NCBI RefSeq assembly: GCF_000022365.1
Contig: NC_012804.1
Location: 868,001-932,000, forward strand
Source: Thermococcus gammatolerans EJ3
Lineage (GTDB): Archaea > Methanobacteriota_B > Thermococci > Thermococcales > Thermococcaceae
Reading direction: 5' to 3'
DNA length: 64,000 bases
Part shown: positions 62,372 through 64,000 of the stretch, in pieces
Numbering within the stretch: the first letter of the stretch is position 1
Layout of the letters: each line of letters starts with the position of its first letter
Position numbers and translations under genes: made by a program
The notes under the pieces: model-generated
The model's database searches: none
Seen by the model: only the letters and a program-made list of their open reading frames with translations
Told to the model about the DNA's origin: nothing

Positions 62372-64000
62372 TCACCCTTCACGGTCTTTACCCCCCATCG
62401 ATGCTCCCGCTCCAGGGGAGGAGCCCATGGTGAGTATGTTGGTGATCTGGTTAATAACCTCTTCCTTTGTTGTACTGTATTTGGAATATATCTCCTTTAC
62501 CGTGGAGGCATATTGGGAAATTTCCTCCCGAATCCGGGATAGTTTTTCTCTGTTACCTTTCTTGTATGCATCGTCGAGCTCAGCCCGGAGTTCCTGCAGT
62601 TTTACTAGAATGTCCCTAGTTTCATCTATGAAGGAGGATTTTTCGGCCTCCTCAATGAGGTTTATAGATTCGAGATAGCTGGCTTTTAAAGCTCGCCTCT
62701 GGTTGAACTTCAACCCAATTCCACCGATTCCGAGAAGTAGCAGTACTATTGCTATCAATGGGAACCCCGAGTGGAAGGGTATAATTCCGCCGTATGCTCG
62801 GGCAGAGGGCTCGTCCGTACTTGAGGGAGTTGGAGTGGAGCTTTCCATGCTCCGAGTTAAGCTCTCACTGGTACTCTCGGATTTGGTTCTCTGAACAGGG
62901 ATCAAGTTAAATTTGAGGGTGGTTTCCTCTCCCCCTTTAATGGACACGCTGTACTCCTTATCTTGGTATCCATCCATCCTCAGTACTATCGTGTGAGTTC
63001 CCACTGGCATTCTGTACTTCTCAAGGGGAGTTCTTCCAACATTTTGGCCGTCTATGATAACGGTTGCTCCGGAGGGATCCGAGTTTATAGTCACGTATCC
63101 GAACTCTGGAACCAGTATGGCCGACAGGTTTACAACTCCATTGGGACCTAGTACAACGACTTTGGAGTAGTTCCTGTAACCTTCCTTGGACACCTCAACG
63201 AGGTACTTACCCGGTGCCAGTCTGAGGCTCAGGGGAGTCGTGGCAATGTATGAGCCGTTTACGTAAACATCCGCATTGGGAGTATCAGATTTAACGTTCA
63301 GAAGCCCCTCCTCAGGTATGAGAGTCACGTTAAGGGTTTTCTTTTGACCGGGCTTAAGCGTTACTGTGATGCTGTACCCCTCGTAGTTTTCTTTCTCAAC
63401 TTTGATGCTGTGCTCTCCGGAGGAGAGGTTGTGATTCTCAATGGGGGTAGTCCCAACGTATGAACCGTCTATGTACACCTTTGCCTCCGCGGGGGAGGAT
63501 ACAATGGTCAGAGAAGCAGGAAGGGGCGTTAGCGTTGCGGAGATCGTCCTTTTGTCACCTCCATTCAGGCTAACGCTTGTTTTGTACGGTTTATACCCTT
63601 CCAGAGCCACTTCCACGGAGTAAGTCCCGGGTGACAAGTTCAGGGAGAGCGGGGTCTTTCCCCTGTTTACGCTGTTTATGTATACCCTAGCTCCAGAAGG
63701 TTCCGACTCAATGGTTAGAGTTGCATGCTCGGGAACAAGTGCCCTATTAATCTTCGTGGTTTCCTCGGGGTTTATCAGAACGCCAACTTCCTGTGAAATG
63801 TATCCGTCCTTGGACAGCTTCACCACGTGATGTCCGATTGAAAGCTGGTAGTTTTCTATGGGTGTTGTTCCTATGTACTTGCCATCCACGTAGACCTTAG
63901 CTCCTGAGGGGGAGGTATGAACCGTGAGGTAGCCCTGTGCAGAGGTCAATGTTGCTGAGATCATTCTGTGCTCACCCGGGGAGAGGGTTACGGTCGTAGT
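62372..64000 (-). CDS. PEGA-repeat membrane protein, 5' end outside the window
   Basis: The frame is open to the window edge, so the N-terminus is missing. The visible 542 residues hold the end of one PEGA repeat (TVTLSPGEHR) and five complete repeats (each about 69 aa with VYxxGxYxGTTP and GxxxVxxxKxGY). A Ser/Thr-rich stalk, a membrane helix (LIAIVLLLLGIGGIGL) and a helical cytoplasmic tail of about 115 residues (LVKLQELRAELDDAYKKGN, LSRIREEISQY) follow. The tail resembles the end of the giant surface protein. The kinase gene follows 21 bases after the stop. It is likely the receptor for that kinase. A signal peptide is expected beyond 64000. Confidence 0.88.
   Translation of the reverse strand, partial: TTTVTLSPGEHRMISATLTSAQGYLTVHTSPSGAKVYVDGKYIGTTPIENYQLSIGHHVVKLSKDGYISQEVGVLINPEETTKINRALVPEHATLTIESEPSGARVYINSVNRGKTPLSLNLSPGTYSVEVALEGYKPYKTSVSLNGGDKRTISATLTPLPASLTIVSSPAEAKVYIDGSYVGTTPIENHNLSSGEHSIKVEKENYEGYSITVTLKPGQKKTLNVTLIPEEGLLNVKSDTPNADVYVNGSYIATTPLSLRLAPGKYLVEVSKEGYRNYSKVVVLGPNGVVNLSAILVPEFGYVTINSDPSGATVIIDGQNVGRTPLEKYRMPVGTHTIVLRMDGYQDKEYSVSIKGGEETTLKFNLIPVQRTKSESTSESLTRSMESSTPTPSSTDEPSARAYGGIIPFHSGFPLIAIVLLLLGIGGIGLKFNQRRALKASYLESINLIEEAEKSSFIDETRDILVKLQELRAELDDAYKKGNREKLSRIREEISQYASTVKEIYSKYSTTKEEVINQITNILTMGSSPGAGASMGGKDREG

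Overview
The window looks like a chromosome segment of a Thermococcus-type hyperthermophilic euryarchaeon. Genes are tightly packed, ribosome binding sites are of the GGTGAT/GGAGGTG kind, and GTG and TTG starts are frequent. Promoters are TATA-like. The gene set is archaeal: AglB oligosaccharyltransferase, prefoldin alpha, ribosomal protein L41e, zinc-finger adenylate kinase, a short archaeal PurA and a P. abyssi-type nitrilase. No tRNA, rRNA, CRISPR array or transposase was recognised.

Region 1 (1-28.9 kb) is mostly ordinary chromosome. In order it holds: a MobA-like protein; a secreted beta-propeller/PEGA protein; glmS and aglB; the minus-strand set adk, thiamine-binding protein, methyltransferase; a DUF2258-like protein; a cstA, two small paralogues, ArsA-type ATPase and MIP18-like gene set; a VapBC pair with a lipase-like hydrolase; purA; a sugar-nucleotide epimerase; a secreted DUF2341 protein; an HTH-CBS regulator; prefoldin alpha; and a probable structured RNA at 21.4-21.5 kb. 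After these come a COG1407-type phosphoesterase, the 37-codon gene for L41e, a nitrilase, a methyltransferase, and a proline uptake and oxidation operon (small symporter subunit, PutP, dehydrogenase alpha and beta). That operon has a perfect 19-bp palindrome at its promoter.

Region 2 (28.9-64 kb) is the remarkable part. Seventeen consecutive minus-strand genes, running off the right edge, appear to form one signalling and membrane-remodelling island. In transcription order they are: a PEGA-repeat membrane protein (5' end outside the window); a soluble Ser/Thr kinase; a membrane PP2C phosphatase; a membrane-anchored Ser/Thr kinase; two archaeal ATPases with nuclease-like tails; a TIR-domain protein; a beta-propeller fused to a truncated Schlafen/RecG-like regulator; a soluble beta-propeller kinase; a pentapeptide-repeat K+ channel; an MIT-AAA (Vps4/CdvC-like) ATPase; a lipoprotein; a giant (about 3035 aa) cell-surface protein with LamG, DUF2341, two propellers, seven PEGA repeats and long helical repeats; a secreted propeller-PEGA protein; a PEGA-TM-Ser/Thr kinase; a Snf7/ESCRT-III-like protein; and a second MIT-AAA ATPase.

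My reading (inference) is that extracellular PEGA and propeller sensors signal through four Hanks-type kinases, all with DWG in place of DFG, opposed by the PP2C phosphatase. The output would be an ESCRT-III/Vps4-like membrane machine and ion flux, with a TIR effector tied in through a C-terminal helical domain that it appears to share with the kinases. A G5A5 homopolymer separates the signal-peptide/propeller gene from the PEGA-kinase gene, and the two may be one frameshifted receptor kinase. The system resembles a eukaryote-like phospho-relay attached to ESCRT parts in an organism whose division is FtsZ-based, so vesicle budding, envelope repair or defence are more likely outputs than cytokinesis.
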